Source: Trichaptum fuscoviolaceum
Lineage: Eukaryota; Basidiomycota; Agaricomycetes; Hymenochaetales; Trichaptaceae
NCBI GenBank assembly: GCA_910574455.1
Contig: CAJSYZ010000007.1
Coordinates: 4,568,760-4,632,759 of the forward strand
Direction: 5' to 3'
Length of the DNA: 64,000 bases
Both the position numbers and the translations under genes were made by a program. Below the pieces are notes generated by a model. The model was not told where the DNA came from. It did not search any database and saw only the letters and a list, made by a program, of their open reading frames with translations. Positions 9,821 to 22,620 of the stretch are shown one piece after another (the stretch's first letter is position 1; each line of letters begins with the position of its first letter).

Positions 9821-10855
9821 CTATGATAATGCAGTCCTGTCGGATTGGTTCGTACGGAAACTCGATTTATCCTGCATCGAATCTAGAAGAGACATTAGCC
9901 TCACGACCACTCTAAAATAACAGAGATATAGCAAACCATTGTTAGTCTTATATTCTATTACAGTATTCTGTGGTAAGTCGAGAACACGGCGTATGGTATC
10001 CCTAAGAGAACATTCAACGGTCTATAGTAGCAAGGAGAGAAAATCACGCACTTTATTTTCTGATTTACTTTGGAATCACTTCCACGCCTGTTCCATACAC
10101 TAAGGATATCTTCGCTCTGCCTCACACTCAACGTACATCCACAAATTTCAGGCTCAGACGCGTCCTCAGCCCCATTAACGTTCGCGGCCCTCCAGCTTCC
10201 CGAATCTGTCCCGGCGCCAGGCGCAGCAGCATCGCCATTTGACTCGCAGTCGTCGAACTGGTCGCCAACTACAGCCATAACTATCTCCTCCCATAATCTG
10301 TCCGCAACACCCTTCTTGAGCCGAATGATCCATTTTCCGCCTTGCAGATTGACCGGGTCCTCCCAAACGGGCCGCCGGATCCCGGAATGGAAGAGAAGGT
10401 AGTCGGTCGTGGGCTGTAGCGTAGATGGTGGGTTGAGGTGTGTCCAGAGGGACCAAAAGGATTCAATCTGGAGAGCCGTTAGTCAACGCAGTGAAAGAAA
10501 CCAATGCAGACGCTTACAGAACTGAAGGATGAAATCTTCTTGATCCCCTCCTCGTAGTTTGTCGTGGTGACTTTGTTCCCCGGTGCTCGTTGTTGGCGAA
10601 ACCAAAATACCCATCTAGCTCATGCAATTTGAAATGAGAAGGGGTGATAAGAACGCTATAATGCACGTACGTGTTTCTCAGAGGATGTACGGTTACAGCA
10701 ACAGTACCGTTACTTGCGGTGCTGACTCCCTGCTTCTCCTTATTAGTTGGTTTCTCGTCTCCTGATGAGCTCGTCGAGACAGAAGTTGAGAAATGTTTGG
10801 ACGATGGCACCCGAGGTCGCGGTGCTGTCGAATTCGGGTTTGCTGTCGCCGTCAT
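9821..10855 (-). CDS. eIF4E2/4EHP-like translation initiation factor, complete copy
   Basis: The predicted product binds the mRNA 5' cap in the cytoplasm. Five exons (10855-10671, 10614-10518, 10467-10052, 10001-9937, 9882-9821) join in frame to 825 nt, 274 residues plus stop, with introns of 50-63 nt. A Ser/Thr-rich N-terminus of about 60 residues precedes the fold. Landmarks in order are HPLRNTWVFWFRQQ, SFWSLWTHL, RPVWEDP (second cap tryptophan), GGKWIIRLKKG, EICGCTLSVRQSEDIL and the C-terminal EYKTNND. At the first cap-stacking position there is a tyrosine (NYEEGIK), as in the 4EHP/eIF4E2 class rather than canonical eIF4E; this and the KWIIRLKKG signature support the class. An insertion of about 35 residues rich in Ala, Gly and Asp lies between GDQF and EICGC. 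The 2OG-oxygenase-like gene lies downstream on the same strand. Family assignment is strong; a role as activator or repressor of translation cannot be read from sequence. Confidence 0.93.
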
Positions 10856-11349
10856 TGTCGTCGTACTCGACGCATTTTGAGCTCCATTGCTCGAATTCGC
10901 AAGGAAGCGGGATTGTGAATGGTTTGAGAAATATCCGGCGATAGTTAAGGTGTCAAGCTCTTGTAATAATGATACGGGTGATTTGATAGGAATGGGAGAT
11001 GCGTAGATGACATGGCGGTGTCGGTGGAGTATTGAAGTTTAGGAGTGCTGGATGGTCGCGGAGGTAAGGAAAGTTACTGTGCTGGCAACTGCCGATGCCT
11101 GGGCAAAAAGGACACTTGCTTGTAACTCTACCTCTGCATGACATCATGCGTGCCTGGACCCCGCCGGACGGGCAGAGGTATCTCCGTTCTGGCGATATCT
11201 TTGCGTCGGCTGAGATCTGTGGCGAATGGCTTCAGGTTTTTATGCAAATTCTGCGGTCTGTATTGGCTCCCCGGGCGAAAAAAGTTGACAACTAACCGTC
11301 CTATAGATTGGCGCATACTAATTTGCGCGTAAATTCGCGAGCCGGGTTT

Positions 11350-13180
11350 CTTTATCACCACGTCAAACTGCACGAGTGCCGGATTTCTTAACTTTGGACA
11401 ATTATATTACAAACAAGTATTCAATGCAAAATATAAGTAAGTTAGACCACGCCAAACTGCACGAGTGCCGCGACACACTCTCTTCTCCTCCCGCGACGAC
11501 CAACCCTTCGCCGCCGCCGTCCATCTCCTCCGTCGCCAACATCGCAGACACTCCTCAACGTCACAGACCGGTTGCGTTCAGCCTCGCCAACACAAGATCT
11601 TGCCCACCGTGCACTCGAGCGGACTGATGCACGGCTTCCAGCACCTGCGGCTCGACGCTGAGAGCAGCGCAAACACGATCCCACCTGGGCTGCGCGCCGG
11701 AAGTTGGACGATGACAGCGGTGTACTCTCCACCGGTGAGCACCCAATCTCAAAGCCGCCTCTGTCTTGACTCTGACTGAGCGGGCGGATACCTTCGTAAG
11801 CGTCTACTCGAAGGAACCCCCTCATTCCCTGTTCTTCGACATGCGGGGCGCGCTCGGCCAGAAGCTGTCGCGACGCAGCATTGGCGGAACGTCACAGACC
11901 GGTTGCGTTCTGTCCGGCCTCAATGACTTGGCCAGGATACTCCCTGTTGGACGAGTGCGCCGTTCGACTTGTCGCGCTGATGCGAGGACTGATCTTGCGC
12001 CTGACTGACGAGCGTGCGCCGTGCGCTCACGGTTGGTTCTGGCGATGTGCGCACCCCAGGTGCCGCTCGCCGGAAGGAAAAACATATATATATTGCTATC
12101 CCCTGACCGTCAACCTCAATGCTCTCGCCTTGCGCAACGGTTGGGGCAGATGCGCCGTTCGACTTGTCGCGCTGATGCGGAGGACTGATCTTGCGCCTGA
12201 TTGACGAGGGTGCGCCCGCGCGCACCCCAGGTGCCGCTCGCCGGAAGCAAAATCATATATATATTGCTGTCCGGCGCGTCACGCTGGGGCCTGCACCTTC
12301 CCTTTCATTCGCATTCTTCTTGCGATCCTTCCTCTCTGCGGAGGACATAATCTTGCGCCTGATTGCTGCACGGTGTCCTCGGTGTGTGCCCTCGAAGATA
12401 ACAGACCCGCCCCAATACTCCAGCTATCCGCCGAGCTGCAGCTTGCGAGTCTGCCAGCGTTTGCCAGTCTTCGCCGACCTCGATTGAGTGGGAGGATCCC
12501 TTCGTGTGCGTCTGCTTTGTTGCGGGGCGCGCGCGCATGTCCAATGTCACAGACCGGTTGCGCGCGATGGGTGAGGGTACCTTCGTTGCGGTGCGCTGGA
12601 CCGTGTGATCCTTGGGCTGGCGACGCCTGCCGTTCAGAGGCGCTCGCCGGACGAAGAAACATATATATATTGCTGATTGTGGCGTCCGCTGCTGACCTGG
12701 AGAGACACCGGAATCGCGCAGATGGTTCACTTTGCGTGCTGCAAGACCTTCCATACGTCCGAGAAACTGCTAGCAAGGACACTTCAATTTCCAGTATTGA
12801 GACATATCTTCCACCTATGCAGTCACGTCAGAAAAGATTGCCGATGTCAATCTGAGTGCATTAGGACTCACAATGGTATGTTGACCCTCTCCAAACAGAA
12901 TGTAATTCTTGCGTGACAGCTGGAAGACTCAGATAGTTGATTGCCTGTCATCACTAACTAGAACCTGCAAAGCGTGGACAAAGGCGCCGCTGCGATGCGC
13001 TGGGCGAGGCCGTCATCCAGAAGTCGCTCGCCCGGCGCATTTCTATATATATATTGCTATGTTGAATGTCAGTAGAAGCTCGAAGACAAATAGAAAATGA
13101 GTAACTCTTACATGGGAGTTGAAGCAGGCTTTGAGTGTCGCTCGCCTGGCGCATTTCTGTATATATATTGCTGTCTGGTT
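11350..13180. repeat. Spacer of short dispersed repeats, copy 2
   Basis: Shorter version of the spacer. R1 modules lie at about 12064, 12235, 12640, 13025 and 13139; R2 at about 11560, 11890 and 12546; R3 at about 11359 and 11449. One R1-bearing module and two R3 words present in copy 1 are absent. Confidence 0.85.
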
Positions 13181-14448
13181 AGTAAAAGGTCAAAGATGAA
13201 AAAATACTAGTGAGACTTACAGTGTGAAAGGGGAATTGACAAAGAGACGAAAGCAAGCTGCTTTATACATGAGCCCTCTTAAGCGAGTCAGGGTCGAATT
13301 TTCGGACCCATTCACACAGAACACATTTTCCTTGAATTTATTATTTTGACATGGTATCTTAGTGATTCAGACATGCATTTTAATGGTCCTGAATAACTCA
13401 GAATTGTGCACAGAGGTCTCGAGGGAGAAGAATGCTGTCCAAAATATGCTCAGGGTCAATTCGTGTCAGGGCCCTGGCATTGCCAATTCAAGCTACCTAA
13501 CCTCCTATGCTTTCAGCCATGACCTTCGAGCAGGCCATCAAGCTCATCACATTGTGCAAAGCCTTCGGAAATCGACTATAGTCGACAATGGCACCTACAC
13601 TAGCATGATTGACAATGCTCTCAGCTCCGAACCTGGACACGGAGAGGTGAGTGTGTTCTCCGGCTCTTGCATGTCTTCCTTGGGCTCGCATCGTTCAGGA
13701 TACTCATTCCTTCTGATAGAAGGCTCTGAAGCACCTGGGAAGGGACTTGGCAGGACGTAATAGCACCTGCTAAGCGAAATGTGCGACAGAAACCATCCAG
13801 CTCTCAGAATTTCCGGCTGAACTCTGCCAGGCAGCCAAGGGCCTATTCAATACACAATGGCACAATACCTGAGCTCTATCTCGTATGTCAGGCCATCAGA
13901 GCATCAAGAATGGACCTCAATCTCTCGACTAAAGCTACTCCGCTCTCCCCCAGCTCTCGAACTCGACCCGCGCATGCCGTGCAATCGCTGCACGGCTCAT
14001 ACCTCCCATTCACTCGGAAGACATCTTCCATACTTCGCCTCGCTCATTTCGCATCAGATTCCAGGGGTTAAGGGTCTCGGCTAGGCTGTGGGAATGACGC
14101 TAGTGAGCAAGCGCTGTCTGGAACAACCGGCAGCAGAATTTTGGTGAGCACTTTGCCGTCTGCACAGAGAGTGCATTTGGCACATTCTACACTATTATCA
14201 TGTTTTCTTGCAGCTTCGGAGGGTGCTGGAGAGGTATGAGGGGTTGGGTAGAGGTCACTGGAGGTATTCTGAGGGACGGGAGGGACAGGATAGCTGTTTG
14301 GCGCTGGAAACACTTGTCCGGAGGTTTGCCCGGGCTCTGTAGAAACGACACAATCTTCTTTGCTTGGCATTTTCTATGGTATTGTAGCCTATCGGTGAGT
14401 ATAGGCCGATGACTTCTCTGCCTGACAAGGTCTATGGCCTTCGAAGGG

Positions 14449-14550
14449 TATAAATACAGGTCAGTTCTGTCCCGAGGTTCACCAGGCTCTTCGCCCTTCC
14501 CCCTCTCTCTTCATTCTCTCTCCTCTTTCACACTATTCTAATTTCTCACT
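14449..14550 (+). promoter_or_regulatory. TATA box and pyrimidine tract, copy 2
   Basis: TATAAATA at 14449-14456 followed by the same CT-rich tract, conserved with copy 1 while surrounding sequence has diverged. A nearby ATG in copy 1 (near 5126) is CTG in this copy. Confidence 0.63.
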
Positions 14551-15983
14551 GCAATTGCATTTGATATTTATCTCTGCATTCTGACTTTAATCACTTTTGT
14601 TCTTGCTTTCCGCTAGCTCTTTGCTGTTAGATCAGTAAGTGTTCACAGTTTCAGTATTATTCTCAGGCTTATATTAACTCTGCTTTTGACGCGCCAGCTC
14701 TTCCATCGCTTTGGACCACGATTCGAATAACAATAGAGGGACTTCACTCCGAGTCAAGTCTATCTGTGAAATTTTAGGGTCTCTATATCTCAGCTGCTCG
14801 AGGCTATGGCTTCAGGTGTAATTGACTGCACGCGCCGTAGGAGATCGAATCTGCAACTTGAAGCTGGCCTTACTGCTCTGTATTGGTTTTCACTCGGTAC
14901 TATGGCTACTTTTCCTCTCTCTCACGTTCTACTACCTGCTCACAAAGTCTGACATCCAAATGTGAACTATTGCTATCTTCATTCACTGGCTCTTATATGT
15001 TCCGGGACACGAAGGACGGATGCAGATTAGAAAGCAAAGTAGATATCAGGTTAAGGACGGACAGGTCAGTCAATATTCAGTCGATGTATCGCACTAATAG
15101 GCAGGGTATACCTCTACGACCTGCCAGTGTCACCGCCGACTCAAGCTCGGAAGCTCTTGAGACTATCCTGCATAGAAACCAATCTTGACACAAACAGGGT
15201 TTTCTATCTCAAGTTCATTGAGCTATTGTATTGCTCAAGGTACTGTTCTCAGCTATTGATTATCGACGGTCAAACACGATCGTCAGGTTATGCATTCTCT
15301 CGCACCCTTGCTTCAGATGAAATTGATTCCGGTCGCCACGTCAGCCGTGACCGTGACCGTAGGCTGGCGATAGGAAGGAATGGCGGAGTGCTGAAAGTTG
15401 CATCGCAGTAAGTGACATTTACTTTTTATCTTTGAATAAGAAAGCTGAAGAAAGAATGTTAGGACAAAGCTGAGATTGAATCTGTGGTCGAGTTCTACTT
15501 CTTGCCTCCGTGGTACGCAAGAACCTGAACTCGCAGAGCATTGTCATGGCTATTAAGAATGACCGAGACGCATGGCAGCTCTGTGCCTGGACTTGACCTT
15601 AACTCTGGTTTTCAGTTATCGGGCTCGAACAAAATTTGAGAGACATGGATCACTATAAGGTAATTTCCCTTGCGGCACTTCTTGTCTTCCGCGCTCATCA
15701 TCAACGCCGCATGCTCGTCAAGTGCGCGTCAAGAATCAAGCCATCTAGCTAATCTATAGCACATCCATCACCACTGAGGCCGACGTCAAGTACGATTCAA
15801 CACAACAGCACTTCGCGATTGTGAGCAAGAGGCCAGCTTTGGATGTCCTTCAAGCTGTTACAGCCCACGCTGTAGTGCGTCCGTCGATTGACTACAGTTC
15901 ACCGGGCGCGCTTGCTCGGAGTACTTGGAGGCGCTTTGCAAGTCATTGAACGCTAGCGCTGCTCGCTAGTCAGGTTGTATGCT

Positions 15984-16667
15984 ATGCGTAACGTGCACGA
16001 ACATAACAATTACGGAGCTACTGGGCGATGTCTACAACACAAACCTGGTTCCTGTAAGTTGTCATTTAATACTATGAAGCCAAGTATGCTTATAACTTGC
16101 TGCAAGCTATTTCTCGCTATTCGTCACCTATACGCCGTCGTCTCCGCTCTTACAACGCAAATTCGATGGATGCAAGGGATGGGCGAGAATGATGGCCAGG
16201 GATGGCCGGAAGTGTACGTCCATGTCAACTTATGAAAGTTCATCGAGACCTAATAGACTTTATTCTCGCAGCCTGTGATGTTCTGGCATATGGTCAAGGC
16301 GTATCAGTACACAACTCTCCTCTTTGAAATACTCGTGGGTATCGCCTCGAAGAACTGTCCCGCGATCAGGATGGTTAGCGAGCTTGTATGGATTCAGTGA
16401 GTAGCATCGTCGAATCTCCAAAGATATACTGGATTGATTTTCGACAGCGAACGCGACGGAAGTGTTCTATCGTCGAGCACTATCATTAATGGAGTTCAAG
16501 CTGCCGGCTTCAAGCATAATGTGGAGCAGCGAAAACAGTATGTATTCTTTATTATATTCATGTACACGGCTAATCAGATTTCTAATTGTATTCACCACTG
16601 CAATGTACATCCTCTACACAGTAGCTCTTCGGCGTACAATAACCGCTCCTTGCTCTTTGCGCGGTGA
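15984..16667 (+). CDS. Small spliced protein of unknown function, copy 2
   Basis: Same four-exon structure. A few bases differ from copy 1 in exon 2 (TTTGAAATA for TCCGAAATA, ATCGCC for ATGGCC) without breaking the frame. One base is missing just before the ATG. Confidence 0.42.
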
Positions 16668-17059
16668 CGAAGTCATCGGGAGGACGACCATATTGCGGAA
16701 TACAGGAGTCGACTTGACGGAAGCGAACAAGAATGCGAGCTTGAGCAGGAAGACCATGTCATCGATTGTAGCTATCAGTGTTCAGAGAGCGTGAAGAATC
16801 GATGCTGTTAACACATGCAAGTGAATATTGAGCAAAAGAACAGACTGAGACGATGCACCCTAAGCAATTCGGCAAGCTAGTGCTCACCCTCGTTACACCG
16901 CGATTCAAGTACGGCGGTTTGCCTTCGACCATTTCCAGTATAGATTGTTAGTTATAGTCGGCGAGTCCGGTGAGAAGCGCAAGAGACCTGATCAGGAACC
17001 ATCCGGCGGGGCTTGAGTTCGAAAGCTTGACTTTTATGCCCCTCATCTTATGCTCGCAG

Positions 17060-18091
17060 CAGCCAATCTGACAATGCAGACGAAGATGACGTGCCTCCTC
17101 GCATAAAGTATGTTCGTTTATATTATGCAACGAATATCATTCTAAAATTCCATCATGCAGCGACCCAGACAGCCTGAGGAACGGGATAGTTAAGACATCC
17201 GATAAGAAGGCCGATTTCACTCTCCTTCTTGTTGGAGAGACTGGTGTCGGAAAGACGTCTGTCCTTTCACTTATCGCAAACGTCCTTGCCGGCCACAAGC
17301 CCGAGGAATATGTCGACGTGCATGACCCTACAAACGAAGAGGGCGGGTCACAGTCCCAAAGCCAGACGAATTCTGCGAAGGTCTACGAGTTCACGAGTAA
17401 GAACGGCATCACGATACGCATCCTTGACACGCCTGGCCTGGCGGACACACGCGGAATATCACAGGACGAGCTTCACAAGGCCAGTATCGCGAATGCCATA
17501 AAGGATCACATTGTCACTGTCAACGGTGTCCTCATCCTCGCCAATGGTACAGTTCCTCGCCTCGGTGCTGCAACAGACTACGCCCTCTCCACATTGTCGT
17601 CCATCTTCCCTCGTACGCTCGCCGACAACATTGCTCTCATGTTCACCAACGTCCCCAGTCCTCTATCGTGGAATTTCGAGCAGAGCTCCCTTCCCGCTGT
17701 CCTGCATGGTGCCGATCAATTCCTTCTCGACAATCCCGTTGCGATGCAGAGGAAGTACAACGAGCTCAAAGGGAAGAAGCTGCCGAAGGCGACGCTCAGA
17801 CAGCTGCGCGATGGTGTAATACAGGGCGAGCGGAAGGCCCTGGACATGTTGTCGGATTTGTTCGATTGGCTTGACAAGCGAGTAGCGCAGCCAACGAAAG
17901 ACATCTTGTCGCTGTATGAGCAATCGCAGACCATCGAAAAAAGCATACAAAACGCCCTTGCCCGAATGCAGCAAGCCAACACGAAGAGGAATGATCTGGA
18001 AAAGATAAAGAGAGATATTGATAAGGCAAAACTTGTGAGCAAAGACACCACTGATGAGGTTATTCTCGCTGACCAGAGCATAGGACATTGA
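17060..18091 (+). CDS. AIG1-type P-loop GTPase, copy 2
   Basis: Exons 17060-17107 and 17161-18091. The translated G domain is identical to that of copy 1 over the whole main exon. Confidence 0.85.
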
Positions 18092-18096
18092 CACGC

Positions 18097-18874
18097 TCAA
18101 AGACTTGCAAATGTCATTCGCAAAGATTTGATATTCGATAATCGCTCCTTGTAGTCCGAGAATTTGTAGATCAATGACAAACGATATCCTAATAGAACTG
18201 GCAGCATCTCATGTGACACTCCTCGTAAGTAGACCATCGACGACATAGAGAATTCCGAAGAGCCCGCAAAGTCGATATTCGTCGTTTTCGCCTCATACGT
18301 GAACCGTACTTGAGCACCGGTATATAAGGAGGGTAGCAGAAGCTCAAATATATGACCTTCCGTTGGAATATGACCGCCGCTATTATGTCAAGAATAAGAT
18401 ATAACGTACGACACTAACAAGAGATAGTCACAGCACCATGAGCCAGCCCCGCAGAGAACCAGCCTATCAAGAGTCAACTTCTTGCGTACGCCGGCCTCAA
18501 AGCCGGCCTTTTGTACGAAATCATTGAACAGGGAGTTTCTGATAGAAAATTTCGAGGCAGGCAGCATCCAACAGTGAGGATCTTTCGCATGTACAGATGC
18601 AAGTCCTTTTATTGATCCTGCCTCACGGTCCGTCAGCGGCAAAGAAATCGCGCCAATACCCTTTACATAAAGGCCCAAGATCGGGGCGTCAGCATAGTTG
18701 TGGCCTGCCGTGATTGGAGCTTCTTCGACAAGCGGAACCTTTGCCAGCGTATCAGATAATAGGGTCTGTAACGTGGTGGAGTGTTAGTGCAATATCCTAA
18801 CTGCATAATGTAAGTCATATCCATACCCGAAAGTCTTGGATTTTCAGACGATTGCGATCTTTGGCGCTTGGCAT
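18097..18874 (-). CDS. 2OG-Fe(II) oxygenase-like protein, copy 2
   Basis: Same three exons, with ATG at 18874. The first intron is one base longer than in copy 1 (GTAAGTCAT against GTAAGTAT on the plus strand). The coding sequence is unchanged. Confidence 0.72.
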
Positions 18875-19265
18875 GACGGAAAGTACAAAAGAGAAGGGTA
18901 TGAGGTGAGTCCCCCAAGTGATGATAAAAGGTAAAGAATGGGAGAAAATAAGCCAGAGCAGTGTACTATTTGAAGTGAAGGGGATGGCTTTGCGGCTTTG
19001 TGGTATAGCCAACGAAGTGACACGTCAGAGTAGCCCCCGCAGCATCTTTCATGAGGCAATGACGAACAAAGACACGAGAATGCGATAACTGAACAATTTA
19101 ATGTGGCTCATACGGTTAATTCAGCAGAACGAGCTACAAAGACCAGAACATAACCGCAGATCATTCTCACCCACCGAGAGTACTGCCATACATTTTATCG
19201 AGCTGAAGCGAAGGACGAAGAGATATGCGAAGGTGTTTGCTTGAATTAAACAAGGTACAATATTG

Positions 19266-20300
19266 CTATGATAATGCAGTCCTGTCGGATTGGTTCGTAC
19301 GGAAACTCGATTTATCCTGCATCGAATCTAGAAGAGACATTAGCCTCACGACCACTCTAAAATAACAGAGATATAGCAAACCATTGTTAGTCTTATATTC
19401 TATTACAGTATTCTGTGGTAAGTCGAGAACACGGCGTATGGTATCCCTAAGAGAACATTCAACGGTCTATAGTAGCAAGGAGAGAAAATCACGCACTTTA
19501 TTTTCTGATTTACTTTGGAATCACTTCCACGCCTGTTCCATACACTAAGGATATCTTCGCTCTGCCTCACACTCAACGTACATCCACAAATTTCAGGCTC
19601 AGACGCGTCCTCAGCCCCATTAACGTTCGCGGCCCTCCAGCTTCCCGAATCTGTCCCGGCGCCAGGCGCAGCAGCATCGCCATTTGACTCGCAGTCGTCG
19701 AACTGGTCGCCAACTACAGCCATAACTATCTCCTCCCATAATCTGTCCGCAACACCCTTCTTGAGCCGAATGATCCATTTTCCGCCTTGCAGATTGACCG
19801 GGTCCTCCCAAACGGGCCGCCGGATCCCGGAATGGAAGAGAAGGTAGTCGGTCGTGGGCTGTAGCGTAGATGGTGGGTTGAGGTGTGTCCAGAGGGACCA
19901 AAAGGATTCAATCTGGAGAGCCGTTAGTCAACGCAGTGAAAGAAACCAATGCAGACGCTTACAGAACTGAAGGATGAAATCTTCTTGATCCCCTCCTCGT
20001 AGTTTGTCGTGGTGACTTTGTTCCCCGGTGCTCGTTGTTGGCGAAACCAAAATACCCATCTAGCTCATGCAATTTGAAATGAGAAGGGGTGATAAGAACG
20101 CTATAATGCACGTACGTGTTTCTCAGAGGATGTACGGTTACAGCAACAGTACCGTTACTTGCGGTGCTGACTCCCTGCTTCTCCTTATTAGTTGGTTTTT
20201 CGTCTCCTGATGAGCTCGTCGAGACAGAAGTTGAGAAATGTTTGGACGATGGCACCCGAGGTCGCGGTGCTGTCGAATTCGGGTTTGCTGTCGCCGTCAT
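19266..20300 (-). CDS. eIF4E2/4EHP-like factor, second complete copy
   Basis: Same five-exon structure shifted by 9,445 bp: 20300-20116, 20059-19963, 19912-19497, 19446-19382, 19327-19266. All splice sites are kept and the frame is open. One c-to-t change near 20200 is silent. Confidence 0.93.
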
Positions 20301-20794
20301 TGTCGTCGTACTCGACGCATTTTGAGCTCCATTGCTCGAATTCGCAAGGAAGCGGGATTGTGAATGGTTTGAGAAATATCCGGCGATAGTTAAGGTGTCA
20401 AGCTCTTGTAATAATGATACGGGTGATTTGATAGGAATGGGAGATGCGTAGATGACATGGCGGTGTCGGTGGAGTATTGAAGTTTAGGAGTGCTGGATGG
20501 TCGCGGAGGTAAGGAAAGTTACTGTGCTGGCAACTGCCGATGCCTGGGCAAAAAGGACACTTGCTTGTAACTCTACCTCTGCATGACATCATGCGTGCCT
20601 GGACCCCGCCGGACGGGCAGAGGTATCTCCGTTCTGGCGATATCTTTGCGTCGGCTGAGATCTGTGGCGAATGGCTTCAGGTTTTTATGCAAATTCTGCG
20701 GTCTGTATTGGCTCCCCGGGCGAAAAAAGTTGACAACTAACCGTCCTATAGATTGGCGCATACTAATTTGCGCGTAAATTCGCGAGCCGGGTTT

Positions 20795-22620
20795 CTTTAT
20801 CACCACGTCAAACTGCACGAGTGCCGGATTTCTTAACTTTGGACAATTATATTACAAACAAGTATTCAATGCAAAATATAAGTAAGTTAGACCACGCCAA
20901 ACTGCACGAGTGCCGCGACACACTCTCTTCTCCTCCCGCGACGACCAACCCTTCGCCGCCGCCGTCCATCTCCTCCGTCGCCAACATCGCAGACACTCCT
21001 CAACGTCACAGACCGGTTGCGTTCAGCCTCGCCAACACAAGATCTTGCCCACCGTGCACTCGAGCGGACTGATGCACGGCTTCCAGCACCTGCGGCTCGA
21101 CGCTGAGAGCAGCGCAAACACGATCCCACCTGGGCTGCGCGCCGGAAGTTGGACGATGACAGCGGTGTACTCCACCGGTGAGCACCCAATCTCAAAGCCG
21201 CCTCTGTCTTGACTCTGACTGAGCGGGCGGATACCTTCGTAAGCGTCTACTCGAAGGAACCCCCTCATTCCCTGTTCTTCGACATGCGGGGCGCGCTCGG
21301 CCAGAAGCTGTCGCGACGCAGCATTGGCGGAACGTCACAGACCGGTTGCGTTCTGTCCGGCCTCAATGACTTGGCCAGGATACTCCCTGTTGGACGAGTG
21401 CGCCGTTCGACTTGTCGCGCTGATGCGAGGACTGATCTTGCGCCTGACTGACGAGCGTGCGCCGTGCGCTCACGGTTGGTTCTGGCGATGTGCGCACCCC
21501 AGGTGCCGCTCGCCGGAAGGAAAAACATATATATATTGCTATCCCCTGACCGTCAACCTCAATGCTCTCGCCTTGCGCAACGGTTGGGGCAGATGCGCCG
21601 TTCGACTTGTCGCGCTGATGCGGAGGACTGATCTTGCGCCTGATTGACGAGGGTGCGCCGCGCGCACCCCAGGTGCCGCTCGCCGGAAGCAAAATCATAT
21701 ATATATTGCTGTCCGGCGCGTCACGCTGGGGCCTGCACCTTCCCTTTCATTCGCATTCTTCTTGCGATCCTTCCTCTCTGCGGAGGACATAATCTTGCGC
21801 CTGATTGCTGCACGGTGTCCTCGGTGTGTGCCCTCGAAGATAACAGACCCGCCCCAATACTCCAGCTATCCGCCGAGCTGCAGCTTGCGAGTCTGCCAGC
21901 GTTTGCCAGTCTTCGCCGACCTCGATTGAGTGGGAGGATCCCTTCGTGTGCGTCTGCTTTGTTGCGGGGCGCGCGCGCATGTCCAATGTCACAGACCGGT
22001 TGCGCGCGATGGGTGAGGGTACCTTCGTTGCGGTGCGCTGGACCGTGTGATCCTTGGGCTGGCGACGCCTGCCGTTCAGAGGCGCTCGCCGGACGAAGAA
22101 ACATATATATATTGCTGATTGTGGCGTCCGCTGCTGACCTGGAGAGACACCGGAATCGCAGATGGTTCACTTTGCGTGCTGCAAGACCTTCCATACGTCC
22201 GAGAAACTGCTAGCAAGGACACTTCAATTTCCAGTATTGAGACATATCTTCCACCTATGCAGTCACGTCAGAAAAGATTGCCGATGTCAATCTGAGTGCA
22301 TTAGGACTCACAATGGTATGTTGACCCTCTCCAAACAGAATGTAATTCTTGCGTGACAGCTGGAAGACTCAGATAGTTGATTGCCTGTCATCACTAACTA
22401 GAACCTGCAAAGCGTGGACAAAGGCGCCGCTGCGATGCGCTGGGCGAGGCCGTCATCCAGAAGTCGCTCGCCCGGCGCATTTCTATATATATATTGCTAT
22501 GTTGAATGTCAGTAGAAGCTCGAAGACAAATAGAAAATGAGTAACTCTTACATGGGAGTTGAAGCAGGCTTTGAGTGTCGCTCGCCTGGCGCATTTCTGT
22601 ATATATATTGCTGTCTGGTT
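20795..22620. repeat. Spacer of short dispersed repeats, copy 3
   Basis: Same composition as copy 2: five R1 modules (about 21507, 21678, 22083, 22466, 22580) and three R2 words (about 21005, 21335, 21987). The longest open frame, at 21644-22213, runs through the repeats and is not conserved in length between copies. Confidence 0.85.

Larger units (their letters stand above)
1..10039. repeat. Tandem unit, copy 1 (10,039 bp)
   Basis: First copy of a head-to-tail repeat. The sequence at position 1 recurs at 10040, 19485, 28926 and 63694. This copy is about 0.6 kb longer than the others; the extra length lies mainly in the repeat-rich spacer between about 1.3 and 3.3 kb. From about 6 kb to its end it is almost identical to copy 2, while 1.1-6 kb shows many substitutions and indels. 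Direct sequence comparison supports the repeat; the chosen boundary is arbitrary because the window opens inside a unit. Confidence 0.97.
10040..19484. repeat. Tandem unit, copy 2 (9,445 bp)
   Basis: Second full unit, nearly identical to copy 3 throughout. Small differences separate it from copy 3, for example an extra c near 12213, tctcc rather than tcc near 11727 and ttgtatgc rather than ttgtatcgc near 15980. These copy-specific differences argue that the copies are real and not an assembly echo. Confidence 0.97.

Noticed and set aside
21644..22213. Long open frame of 189 codons in the spacer (and similar ones at 2217-2777, 12279-12782, 21721-22194)
   Set aside because: They run through short repeats in GC-rich DNA, several frames on both strands are open at once, and their lengths change between unit copies.
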